NCBI GenBank assembly: GCA_037783545.1
Contig: JBBELK010001389.1
Location: 1 to 64,000 of the forward strand
DNA length: 64,000 bases
Origin: Henricia sp. BOLD:AAB3569
Taxonomy: Eukaryota > Echinodermata > Asteroidea > Spinulosida > Echinasteridae
Direction of reading: 5' to 3'
Shown: positions 55,519 through 64,000 of the stretch, in pieces
Layout: every line of letters starts with the position of its first letter
Position numbering within the stretch: position 1 is the stretch's first letter
Notes under the pieces: model-generated
What the model was told of the DNA's origin: nothing
The model's input: only the letters and a program-made list of their open reading frames with translations
The model's database searches: none
Program-made: the position numbers and the translations under genes

Positions 55519-56618
55519 TTGTTGGTCCAAAAAGCCAGATATATGCCCAGTAGCTGCGTGGTTGTATGTTTTACAAAACACTATGAAAAAAAAAATAGCA
55601 GAAAGATTTTCTTTTCTATTACCAAGAGAGAGAAAAATGAGTCGCTCATTCTAACTTGTACTGGCCGATGTAACACGTGGGAACTATACGGCCCGCAGGG
55701 AACTGTTCCATGCTGTATACAGACCGCTGTGAATGCCGTTCGTTCCGTGACAAAACCACCTGTCGCAATGCACCAGTATTTACTTCAAAAGAGCTTCATT
55801 GTGAGCCACAATTTCACCGTTATTTCACAAAACAGGTAATAGTAGATTGTTGTCATATTACATTAAGTGTTTGTCACGTTTGTATTTTGAATTACAAGGA
55901 CAAAACAGGCATGATAAACATTCACTTTGTGTATTTTCCATTCAATACTGCACAGGCCGTTTTGTATGTTTCTCAGGATGACGACAAAGTGACCTCGAGC
56001 GTTTCAGAATTTCGGGTGAAGAGGGTCGGAACTGCTTTACGTTTTAAGCAAAAGCCTGTCGATTTTTTGTGAAAAACAAGTTGTGATGGTGTTGTAGACA
56101 CATACACCTCCATGATAAACAGAAAAACTCAAAAAATGTGGAAGGGGGATTCTAGCTGTTTAAGTGATTTGAAACTAAGTGCAGGCTTACATTATGCATG
56201 GAAATTGAAAAGTTGTGGCAGTTGGTGTGGCCAGAACACTTAAAGGTGTTATGCCGTGGAGAGAGGAATTATAATTATTTTTGCATGTTTCTATTCTTTG
56301 ATATATTAATTATCGATTTCGTATCTCGTTTTACATTTTATATTATTAAAAAAAGTGAAAATTTAGGCCCTAATTCCAACCCATGATTTTCCTCTTTTCT
56401 AGAAATTGTCGAAATCCCGCCGCTGCGGGCAGCAAACAGATTTGGCAAAATTCGTGATGTCATTTTACGGAGACGTTTTTAGCCAAGAAAGGCTCGCGCA
56501 CGATATCACTCCGCGCCAATACAATAGTCTGGTGCCGCACACATTGTGTAAGAAGAAACCTGTGTTTGGTCTTGATCCCACCGCTATGGTCGGTATGCTC
56601 GCCCGCGTGCGTGCGTGA
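55519..56618 (+). pseudogene. possible THAP-like remnant and spliced exons of the 3.3-kb element
   Basis: The frame from about 55546 starts MPSSCVVVCFTKHYEKKNSR, which recalls the N-terminus of THAP zinc fingers (MP..C.V..C). The expected C-x2-H end and the tryptophan are not seen in that frame. A neighbouring frame holds GNCSMLYTDRCECRSFRDKT up to a donor-like CAG|GTAATA at about 55835. Possible acceptors with open frames follow at 55978 (TTTCTCAG|GATGAC) and 56401 (TTTTCTAG|AAATTG), the latter opening KLSKSRRCGQQTDLAKFVMS to a stop at 56618. A frame change is needed within the first exon, so the gene looks broken. Assignment is weak; it may be a different transposase type. Confidence 0.25.
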
Positions 56619-57139
56619 TCAAGTGCTTTGTGAACTACACGCCGAACGAACGGCCCGCCAGCCGGTATGGTTTCAGCGAGTGCGCGCTGAACATTCTCGT
56701 AAACTTGTTACATTGCATTATTGACAGTCACATCACAAGACGCGCCCAAAACACTGCTGGATAAATGTTCTAGTGTTAGGATTAAATTTAACATACACAA
56801 GTATCAAATGAAGAGGAAAGAACAGGTCTAAAATTTTACATCAAACGGATATTTTAGGGTTTGGTTTTCGTCTCAACAACGTACGTTCATGGTAAGTTTT
56901 ACGATGAATATAAATTCCACATTTACATGGTCTAAAAATTTAGACAATCGGCTCAAACAAACATGGTACATTTACCATGAAAACTTCCAAGGGCAAAATA
57001 ATTTTTGACGAAAAAGGGTTGAGAAAAAGTTGAGAAAGAAAGAGAAAGCCGAGGCAGTACCGTTCCAGTTTCCTGTTGTCGACTTCGGTCGTCGATTCGA
57101 ACACCGGACTCGCGTTGTTCTCGGATTTATTCCTTGGTT

Positions 57140-57300
57140 AATTCTGGCTCAAACTGATACGGTTCAACCGTAGGAAATTCACTGGATGATTCTTCATCGC
57201 TGTCGTCATGAAATGAATGCGATGAGCAAGAAAAAACATCGCTATCTTCATCGGAAAAAAACGTCAACACTGGAATCAATTGTCAACATGTTGTTCCAAA
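57140..57300 (-). pseudogene. acidic coding remnant with PYQFEPE motif
   Basis: On the minus strand an open frame reads FSDEDSDVFSCSSHSFHDDS, then acidic/serine-rich residues, TVEPYQFEPELTKE and a stop. Acidic leaders followed by a PYxFEP motif are, from memory, common at the start of transposon-linked proteins in invertebrates. No partner exon is recognised further along the minus strand. Confidence 0.3.
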
Positions 57301-57321
57301 ACGCCACGTTGTGGAATAACA

Positions 57322-57416
57322 ATAAACAGCCGTCGGCCGGACGCGTCCGTAAAATTACGTCTTGATTCCGTTGATTTTCCAATGTCAAACTTTTAGGTCC
57401 GACGGCTGTTGTTCAG
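57322..57416. repeat. short inverted repeat ACAGCCGTCGG
   Basis: AACAGCCGTCGGCCGGAC near 57325 and GTCCGACGGCTGTTGTT near 57393 are complementary, inside the 3.3-kb element. Confidence 0.6.
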
Positions 57417-58026
57417 ATTTTGCTTCGAGTTTGGGCTGAAAAGTGGGCTAAAAACTGCTATTGTAAAAAAACATTCGCACAGTCAAATTTTTTTTTTGAA
57501 CAGTTTTCCTGGTATAATTAGATGTATTTAATGGTTTAATGTGTAATTTTGGTAGATTCCTCTCTCCACGGCATAATATCTTTAAAAGTTACGTACACAT
57601 GTTTCACGCGTAAGAGGGGACACCAAATCTTACACATTTTTTGCCAAACCTTTTGTATTACGAAAATATCAAATTGTTCATCAAATGTGAGTTTTATTGT
57701 CAAAAGCAATGCGTTATCAATCATTTCAGTTTACAAATAACCAAGCTAACCCACCGAAAACAAGGAAAATCTTAGTTTTAAAATGATGTGTTTAAAATGT
57801 CACAAATTTTTGCCTAAAAAGTGATAATTTTTAGTCAGAATTAGGACAACGCATATTTATGATACAAATTTTGAAGGTTTTGTTTAGTACAAATTGATGT
57901 TGGTGACACAAGCAAAACTCAAAAATTAACATGTGGACTGAAGTAACTTGACAATTCAACATGAAAGTACAATATACCCATCCATGCCATTGGGGCCCGA
58001 ATTTATGGAATCATCACCCATATAAA

Positions 58027-58195
58027 ACAAATATTGACTGCTTTCTATTCGGGTCATGGTTAAGATTATAAGCCCTGGGTGATCTCAAAGCCATGATCAT
58101 GCCCCTCGGCTTCTGCCTCGGGGCATAGTCATGGCTTCGAGATCACCTTGGGCCTATAATCTTAACCATGCCCCTCATTGCAGTCAATATTTGTA
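58027..58195. mobile_element. long palindrome (foldback MITE)
   Basis: ACAAATATTGACTGC, CATGGTTAAGATTATA and GGTGATCTC..AGCCATGA are matched in reverse order and complement up to 58195. Arms total about 75 bp with a short CTCGGCTTCTGCCTCG centre. TA borders are possible. It starts eight bases after the end of the 3.3-kb element. Confidence 0.75.
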
Positions 58196-58464
58196 TACCA
58201 TACCTCTTTCATCTCAGCTGGACGTATGACTGAGCTGACCACTTCATCTGGACGTTGCATTGACCGTTGAAGTGTCTGATGGATTATACTCAACTCTGCA
58301 TGGTCATCCATGGAAGAACTGGCACTGTCACACACTAACACCATCGAAAAACTCCTGGTTTGAAAACAGAAATACATTTTTTAAAAACATGAAAAATATT
58401 GTGTTTCTTTGTTTTTTTATCATAAAAATGTATTGTGCGCTAGAGGGAAATTAAAGTAGGTCAA

Positions 58465-58640
58465 CATTTTAATAGGTGAAAGAATAAAAAACTATGAATG
58501 CTAGGATAGGGCGACATTTTGTGTGTAAAAAAGCTATATTAGGGCGACAATATTTTTGAGATTAAAAATTTGTTTAGGTCAACATTTATTTAGGTCAAAC
58601 AACATTTTTTTAGGTCAAAAAAACATTTTTATTAGGACTA
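58465..58640. repeat. short degenerate tandem TTTAGGTCAAACA
   Basis: (T)TAGGTCAA(A/C)A followed by CATTTTT occurs five or more times, with TAGGGCGACA variants at the start. Confidence 0.5.
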
Positions 58641-58784
58641 GAACTGTTTCTCTTTGGTCTGGAACCATTTTTGGAAGCTTCGGGTAAAAAAATAAGGTGT
58701 CAATTTGAGTGATTCTTGCCGAAATTTCGGTGGTCCCAGGGGAGAGGCTTCCCGAAATGTCGCCCTATTGCTGCATCCAGAGTT

Positions 58785-59200
58785 CTTACAACTATTATTA
58801 TTATTATTATTATTTATTTGGCCTTCAACAACACAGTATAAAGTACAAACATACAACATACGATAAAAATAAAAAAAACAATAAAAAAACCTGTCCAAGT
58901 TGGCCAGGACTGACAATGGTATAATGAAACACTGACTCGAAAGCCTGCCAATTAATCCTAACTTGAAGAGGAAACACACAGAATAGTACTTGAAATTATT
59001 TACAAATAAATGCATAAAATAACTAATGATAAATTTAACTCGAAAAATACAGTGAAGAAGAAACACTTATATTTACAAATACATTGACAGAAATGGGATG
59101 AAAGATGAACGAGAGCAAAACATGGAATACACTTCTCACAAAAAGCAGAACATTGCAAGTGTCACAAATTATATGTACAAATACTTCTAACAGAAATTTC
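58785..59200 (-). mobile_element. LINE-like 3' end with (AAT)n tail, minus strand
   Basis: On the minus strand a T-rich 3' UTR ends TTGTTGAAGGCCAAATAAAT followed by eight AAT units at about 58791-58815. This is typical of CR1-like or related LINE tails. No ORF2 motif is found upstream. Confidence 0.45.
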
Positions 59201-59305
59201 AGGTAACTAAATCCATGTTGCATTAAGAGAATACAAGTAGAAAACAAAATAAATAAAATAAAAACGCAACATGTAAAGGGAAAGGGAAAGGGAAAGGCTG
59301 GGTAC

Positions 59306-60364
59306 TAATGCTGTAACGAAGTCCGCAAATTCGGGATCGATTCGGTTCGGTTCGGCAAAAGTTCGGAAATGTCTTCCCGAACATTTGTTCGGTTCGGGTT
59401 TGGCAAGTATTGACGGCGGTGTGGGTTCCGGTTGAAAGTGATCACGCACGTGCAGCTATAGCTTTCTTTATAAATTAGGGCTTATGTATTTGTTTTTATC
59501 TTCAAACCCGCTCTTTAAAGTTTTACATAATTTATTTGTCGTAATGAACAAGATAACAGCTTTGGTGGGATGAAATTGACCCGGGAAACTAAACGGAATC
59601 CGCGGCTGGAGCGCGGCGCTACTGTCGGAACTTGCGGTGTGCATGCATTTTGTGATTTGTACCACGTGCAAACCATCGTGAGACTGCGTGGGATGGTGTT
59701 TATTTTCTGACGATTGTTTGTAGTACCCGCAAGTATCGCTGTGTTTCTGTAAGAGGGCTTATTGATTTTCATCAAAATGCTTTTCACAATGTTGTGCAAA
59801 ATATTCTATCCAAGAACATTTTGTCCCGATATGCCAATTTCACAATGCAAATGTATCCACGCCGCTAGAGGGCGTTTGTAATCAAACCGTTACGATCAAT
59901 CGATAATTATCAGCACATGGTGCAGATGCATACTGCGCGTAACTCTATAGCTCTGGCATGTTGCGGCGATGGAGCCAATACAATATTTGATCGGCACCAA
60001 TCGAGGGACGTCCGTGTAGATATCGATCGTGAAGTCATGTCGGTACAGAATCATGTCAGTACGGTGGGCACCGGCGCTGAGCTCAAAATGTCGGATCTAT
60101 TTGGCACAAGAATTGCTTTGTACAGTGCATATGACGTTCGCCAGTTAAACACGAAGCGCTTTTGCAAGCATAAGCAGTCATTTCGTGTGGGTTTTTGACA
60201 TTCAGGAAGCCAGCTCTCTTTCACATTTACAGTTAATGTGAAATCCAAAGTGAAACACTTTCGAACAGCTGAACTGAGTGAAATGTTCGGTTCAGTCCTG
60301 TTCGGTTCGGGAGTGCCAAGTTCGGTAAAATCCTGTTCGGTTCATATGTTCGGTTACAGCATTA
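59306..60364. mobile_element. hAT-type element, 8-bp target duplication
   Basis: CTGGGTAC is duplicated exactly at 59298-59305 and 60365-60372. The ends TAATGCTGTAAC and GTTACAGCATTA are perfect 12-bp inverted repeats. Subterminal TTCGGTTCGG words occur near both ends (about 59340-59400, 60285-60355), as in other hAT elements. No transposase motif remains in 1059 bp. Confidence 0.9.
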
Positions 60365-60372
60365 CTGGGTAC

Positions 60373-60678
60373 ACAGTATAATATATTATTATATAAAATG
60401 AAGCTTTTGCGGAGACCGTGCGTTTCTTTTACTGTGCAGCACAGAGCCCAGATTCAATGTGCGTGCACGTTGGGCGCACCACGAACGCGCGCGTCATGGA
60501 TCGAGGGAATGGATTGCATGCGTGTGCAATGCGCGCCATAGTACAGTAACAAAAAATACTGTACAACAGTAACAAAAGCGCATGCATTTGTAAACTGACG
60601 TTTTCAACACCAAACAAACAAAAATCTCGCGGATATCTTTCAAAACAAAGCTTCATTTTATATAACAATAATAATATT
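60373..60678. other. non-coding, nothing recognised
   Basis: Some CG-rich words (GCGCACCACGAACGCGCGCG); no frame or repeat supported. Confidence 0.3.
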
Positions 60679-60811
60679 GGATGTCTTTTCGGGTGATATG
60701 AGAATATACCGCACTCGTCATGATAATACCGAACTCGCCTTCGGCTCGTTCCGTATTTTCATGACGAGTGCGGTATATTCTCATATCACCCTCAAAGCCA
60801 TCCAATATTAT
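60679..60811. mobile_element. foldback MITE, arms about 55 bp
   Basis: ATTGGATGTCTTTTCGGGTG then ATGAGAATATACCGCACTCG is complemented by CGAGTGCGGTATATTCTCAT to CCATCCAAT. The loop region is CTTCGGCTCG. A lone arm scrap lies near 48656. Confidence 0.8.
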
Positions 60812-60819
60812 ATAATTGC

Positions 60820-61045
60820 CCCGAGGAGAAGTCTGTCCACACGGCGCAACACCCCGTGTTCTCTTGAAGGGTCGTCGGGGATTCACGAATCCCCCAAGTT
60901 TTTTAGGGGGAAAATTGTCGGGGAAAACTTGGAGGTTCACTAAAGTAACAAAACCCCCGAATGCGTCCACACGGTCTGAACCTCCAAGTTTCCCTTGAGG
61001 GTTTGAAACCTCCGACGAACCCTCGAGGGAACGGCCTCAGCGTGG
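60820..61045. mobile_element. MITE-like element with TGTCCACAC words
   Basis: GTCTGTCCACACGG near the left and CAGCGTGGACATGCC near the right, with GCGTCCACACGG inside. CCTCCAAGTTT, CCCCCAAGTTTT and their complements alternate inside. Ends not resolved. Confidence 0.4.
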
Positions 61046-61507
61046 ACATGCCTTCAGTTTCAGACAAACTCAGAAGTTGCATTGTTGTTCGGTGTGTTTG
61101 GGCTTATGACCAAGAAGGACCACATTGAAAACATTTATATATTTCTAGACTTTTGCTTAATACTTACTCAGCTATAGAATGCTTTACGTTTGTCTTCTTG
61201 TTCTGTCCAGAAAAAAACATACATAAAAATATACCTTCAGTTGTTAATTTCCTACAGAAAGGTACAATTTTGGATAGAACTTATTTCAAGTCTGAGATTG
61301 CCCATACTTCACAAATTTATGAGAAGTATACCTTATACATAATTGGTGATACGCAATATCAGACTTGAAATAAGTCTAACATGGCACAACCTGACCCCAT
61401 ACCGGTACCTGGTATAAAGAATGTTTTCTTACGCTGCCTCCTGGACAGAAGTAAATATTGTGGTGTTTGTTACCATTGCTATCAACAATTTAAATTAGGT
61501 TTTTCTT
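61046..61507. other. non-coding with a short inverted repeat
   Basis: ACTTATTTCAAGTCTGAGAT at 61280 and ATATCAGACTTGAAATAAGT ending 61377 are complementary. A family E scrap (GTGTTTGTTACCATTGCTATCAACA) lies at about 61464-61490. Confidence 0.4.
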
Positions 61508-61765
61508 GTCAACTCAACCATCCTTCGGAAGGGATGTAAAGCCGTTGGTCCGGTGTGTTAGGTAAGGTAACGCACTTTAAAGATCCCAGAGCATTTCTTC
61601 GTTAAGAGAAGGGGAGGGATTCCCCGGTGTCTCTGGCCGTATCTAATTCATCATGGGTTTCCTCACACTTGCCGCGCGAGCGACAGTGCAATGGGCACTA
61701 TTGAGGAATCCTTGGTTTCAGTACCAGAAATAAATAATAATAATAATAATAATAATAATAGTAAA
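61508..61765 (+). mobile_element. SINE body with (ATA)n tail, plus strand
   Basis: CGGAAGGGATGTAAAGCCGT through ATTCCCCGGTGTCTCTGGCC to GAGGAATCCTTGGTTTCAGTACCAGAAATAAATAATAATA... matches the family at 53745, here with its 3' tail and without the tRNA head. Confidence 0.7.
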
Positions 61766-61851
61766 ATTTTAAGTCACTACAACAGATACAACAGATACAA
61801 CAGATCCTGGCCTGTTCACGACGGAGGACACTCCTTGAAACAATTCTATAA

Positions 61852-62080
61852 GGGGCCGTCCAAAGTTGTCAACATTTTCACGATTCTATATATAGAGCGT
61901 AGTATTTTTGAAGAACCCCTTCCTCCCACCGAAATACTACTTAACATTTGTTGTCACTACCGTGAAATGTCAAAATTTTACAGTGCATGTAAAGACGTAC
62001 GTACGCGGCCCTCGACCCCACTCCCCGCTCTTCCTACACTTTGTAGAACCGTGAAGATGTCGACAACTTTGGACGGCCCC
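61852..62080. mobile_element. MITE with GGGGCCGTCCAAAGTTGTC ends
   Basis: AGGGGCCGTCCAAAGTTGTC and GACAACTTTGGACGGCCCCT are perfect complements. Flanks are TATA and ATCG, so the duplication class is uncertain. Confidence 0.75.
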
Positions 62081-63166
62081 TATCGGACAAATGAACAATT
62101 GACTTACCAAGGCTTGGCCAAACACATCATCCCCAGAATCCTGGCACCTGTGGTAGTTTGCATAGCCCCATAAGTTACATTGGACAGGAAAGCGTTGCTG
62201 TTGGCTTAATGAGGACTTCTGATGGTCAATGGAGATTACTCGGTTTTCAAGTACTACACACGAGGAAAGTCAGAGAAAAAGATAAAAACATCTTGTTAAA
62301 CGTTGTCAAAATCTACTATATGTCAACACTGAAACCATTTTTAATAACAAACATGGCATCCATAAAATGTGCTCCTTATTATAGTGGGTGTTGGTGTTGT
62401 AAGCAAAGGGATGTTATAATTATTAAATTGTTTAAATACATGTAGTTTTTCTCACTTATATACCTTAAGTGTTGGGAAATTTTGTGCACACTTAGTGCAC
62501 AATTTAGCGTGACTTTTCGCCATTTTCCTCCGGATTATGCAGTTTGGTGCTTTGTAGAGAATTTCAAAACCCAGCAATCCCAGAGATTAGGACACCTGGA
62601 ACCTTGTTAGCGCATTACCGGCTTCCAGCAAAAGGTAGAAATATTAAATTTTTTCGTTACAAAAATTAATTTCCCCCTGTTTTTATACCCTGGACTCTGT
62701 ACCCATATGTAGTATGCGCTACGGAGTCCAACCTGGGCTATGTTGTACCTTGATAAAATTCTTTAGGAGCAATTGTTTCCTTGTGGTGGCTGGGCTGCAT
62801 CTGGGCATTCCTTAAATATTTTGGACATTGTTATGTTTACTTTATTGTGTACTTGCTGGCAGGCTTGGAATTCTTTTGTTGCAGAGATTTGGCCCGGTTC
62901 CTACATAAGGCGCATATGTGGGAATCGTGGTCAGTTCTTCTGTCCTGACTATTGGCGTAGTACAATTAGCTGTAACCTGCATGGGCCGTGGTGTTGTCTC
63001 GAACCCTGCACTTCTGAGAATGGTTTTATACTAGATTTATTGATTGCTGGTTTTAAACCATGGCTAGTAGCCGTTTTCAACTTTGTGGTACTATACAAAT
63101 GCAGGTAAATTGTATATAATACCTGGAAAATTATTTTTTTAAAATAAACTTTAAACCACAATTTGT
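62081..63166. other. non-coding with a hairpin near 62690-62736
   Basis: CCTGGACTCTGTACCC and GCTACGGAGTCCAACCTGG form an imperfect hairpin. Two open frames (62158-62445, 62773-63108) show no motif I recognise. Confidence 0.3.
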
Positions 63167-63170
63167 ATAT

Positions 63171-63764
63171 GGTCATTCCATGAAGTTGAGGAACAAAGTG
63201 TGACATTTCTTCATTTCCACAAAAATGGTCAATAAGGGAGCAATGAATCACTATTTATATAACGATGTTGCATGATGTAGTGGCTGGCTTACACTGTTTG
63301 GGGTAATTTGGGAGTCTTCAGTGTTGACAAAGTGCCACCATTTTGAATTATTTAACAAAGTGGTGGTTGTGGATGTAACTTGGAAACCAATACAGTTCAA
63401 CTGATTTCACTCCAACTACAACTGTTTTCATGTTGAATTCGAAATTAACACACAGTTCTTAAACTAAACAATCCTCTTTAATTTGAATTTGAAGGATTCT
63501 AGCTTAAATATCCTCGTGATTCAACAAAATCTGCTAAAAAGCACCAAATGTCACACCTACATTTGAACAAAATTCTGTTTAGTTGACATATCAATTTAAA
63601 TCCATGAGGATTTTGTTACAAGTAATGAATGTTTTAAATTTCCTTCATCCAACAGCTTGAATTTCTGTGTATTGATTCATGGGGTTATCAAGGGCAAAAC
63701 AAAAAGTAAAAATGGTTGTGTATGTAACACGGAAACCGTGTTCCTTAACTTCATGGAATGACCC
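63171..63764. mobile_element. GGTCATTCCATG MITE, 4-bp target duplication
   Basis: GGTCATTCCATGAAGTTGAGGAACA at the left and TGTTCCTTAACTTCATGGAATGACCC at the right are complementary over about 25 bp. ATAT lies at 63167-63170 and 63765-63768. The ends resemble those of 54698-58019 (GGGTGATTCCATAAATT). Confidence 0.8.
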
Positions 63765-63781
63765 ATATTCTAAAATTGATT

Positions 63782-63850
63782 CAAAAGCCTCCGTTTGTGG
63801 GAGTCGAACCCCCTGTTCGTCGTTTGTTATTTTACCACTTGGTTACAATA
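63782..63850 (-). mobile_element. tRNA-like scrap, minus strand
   Basis: The minus strand carries AACCAAGTGGTAAAATAACA and GGGGGTTCGACTCCCACA, which are A-box-like and B-box-like. The acceptor arm does not pair, so it is probably a SINE head or pseudogene. Confidence 0.4.
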
Positions 63851-64000
63851 GATTATGATAATAGTTTTGAATTCTGCCTAAGACGTAAAAATCTGTGCTT
63901 TCCCATTAGCAAAGTTTTGGCACCTTTTTAGCATCTATAGTGTTTAGGCTGCTTACCACTCTGCAGTTACTGCTTAGCATCTTTCGTGAGGCAATCAAGA

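Larger units (their letters stand above)
54698..58019. mobile_element. 3.3-kb DNA transposon with GGGT...ACCC ends and 4-bp duplication
   Basis: GGGTGATTCCATAAATT at the left and GAATTTATGGAATCATCACCC at the right are imperfect complements (3-bp indel). ATAT flanks both sides (54694-54697, 58020-58023). GGGGGACAC(C/T)AAA-like words recur at about 54770, 54950, 55130 and 57618. Same terminal style as 38014-38259 and 63171-63764. It holds coding remnants (55519-56618 plus, 57140-57300 minus). Superfamily not resolved; 4-bp duplications occur in, for example, Sola-type elements. Confidence 0.65.

Noticed and set aside
58638-59066. 142-codon minus frame
   Set aside because: Translates a LINE 3' UTR and its (AAT)n tail; Phe/Tyr-rich by base composition.
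61691-62173. 160-codon plus frame
   Set aside because: Composed of SINE tail (asparagine run) and a MITE; not a gene.
62773-63108. 111-codon plus frame
   Set aside because: Tryptophan- and cysteine-rich translation without motif or introns; treated as chance.

Overview
The window is non-coding-rich eukaryotic DNA from an animal. It has spliced genes with GT-AG introns, tRNA-derived SINEs, LINE 3' ends, and a dense layering of cut-and-paste DNA transposons and MITEs. I see no bacterial features (no operons, ribosome binding sites or CRISPR) and no convincing host gene. The repeat mix (PIF/Harbinger with a MADF accessory gene, piggyBac, hAT, mariner-like MITEs, many TTAA-target MITEs, class II tRNA-derived SINEs) suits a marine invertebrate, perhaps a deuterostome such as an echinoderm, hemichordate or lancelet. 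That placement is inference with low certainty.

Layout. 1-318: C-terminal end of an SF3-helicase-like protein, cut by the window edge. 2433-3975: piggyBac deletion derivative with TTAA target duplications. 5.6-11 kb: TTAA foldback MITE, then a compound GTGTTAA-rich MITE carrying a SINE and a mariner-like foldback. 11-14.3 kb: foldbacks and SINE remnants. 14841-16070: a 22-bp minisatellite. 16-24 kb: foldbacks, second mariner-like foldback, LINE ends, TTAA MITEs. 24.7-31.2 kb: more TTAA MITEs and a Harbinger-type MITE. 31287-37968: a structurally complete PIF/Harbinger transposon. 38-48.5 kb: mariner-like, TTAA-, Harbinger- and hAT-type MITEs, and a SINE inside a MITE. 49.4-50.5 kb: a 43-bp tandem repeat split by a TTAA MITE. 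52.6-54.1 kb: degenerate long-period repeat and SINEs. 54698-58019: a 3.3-kb element with 4-bp target duplication and broken coding remnants. 59306-60364: a hAT element with perfect 8-bp target duplication. The remainder holds smaller MITEs and SINE pieces.

The main result is the Harbinger element. Its perfect termini and TTA target duplication enclose a three-exon DDE transposase on the minus strand and a three-exon MADF-BESS accessory gene on the plus strand. The two genes are interlocked: the last transposase exon sits inside an intron of the MADF gene, and the last MADF exon sits inside an intron of the transposase gene. The two splice acceptors lie back to back in 53 bp. The transposase frame is intact, while the MADF gene has one in-frame stop before its BESS motif. 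In this family transposase and accessory DNA-binding protein act together, so the copy may be young but impaired.

A second theme is a set of unrelated MITE families that all target TTAA and begin AGG. In two places neighbouring copies share a single TTAA. All splice models, superfamily calls and homologies here were made by eye without database search.
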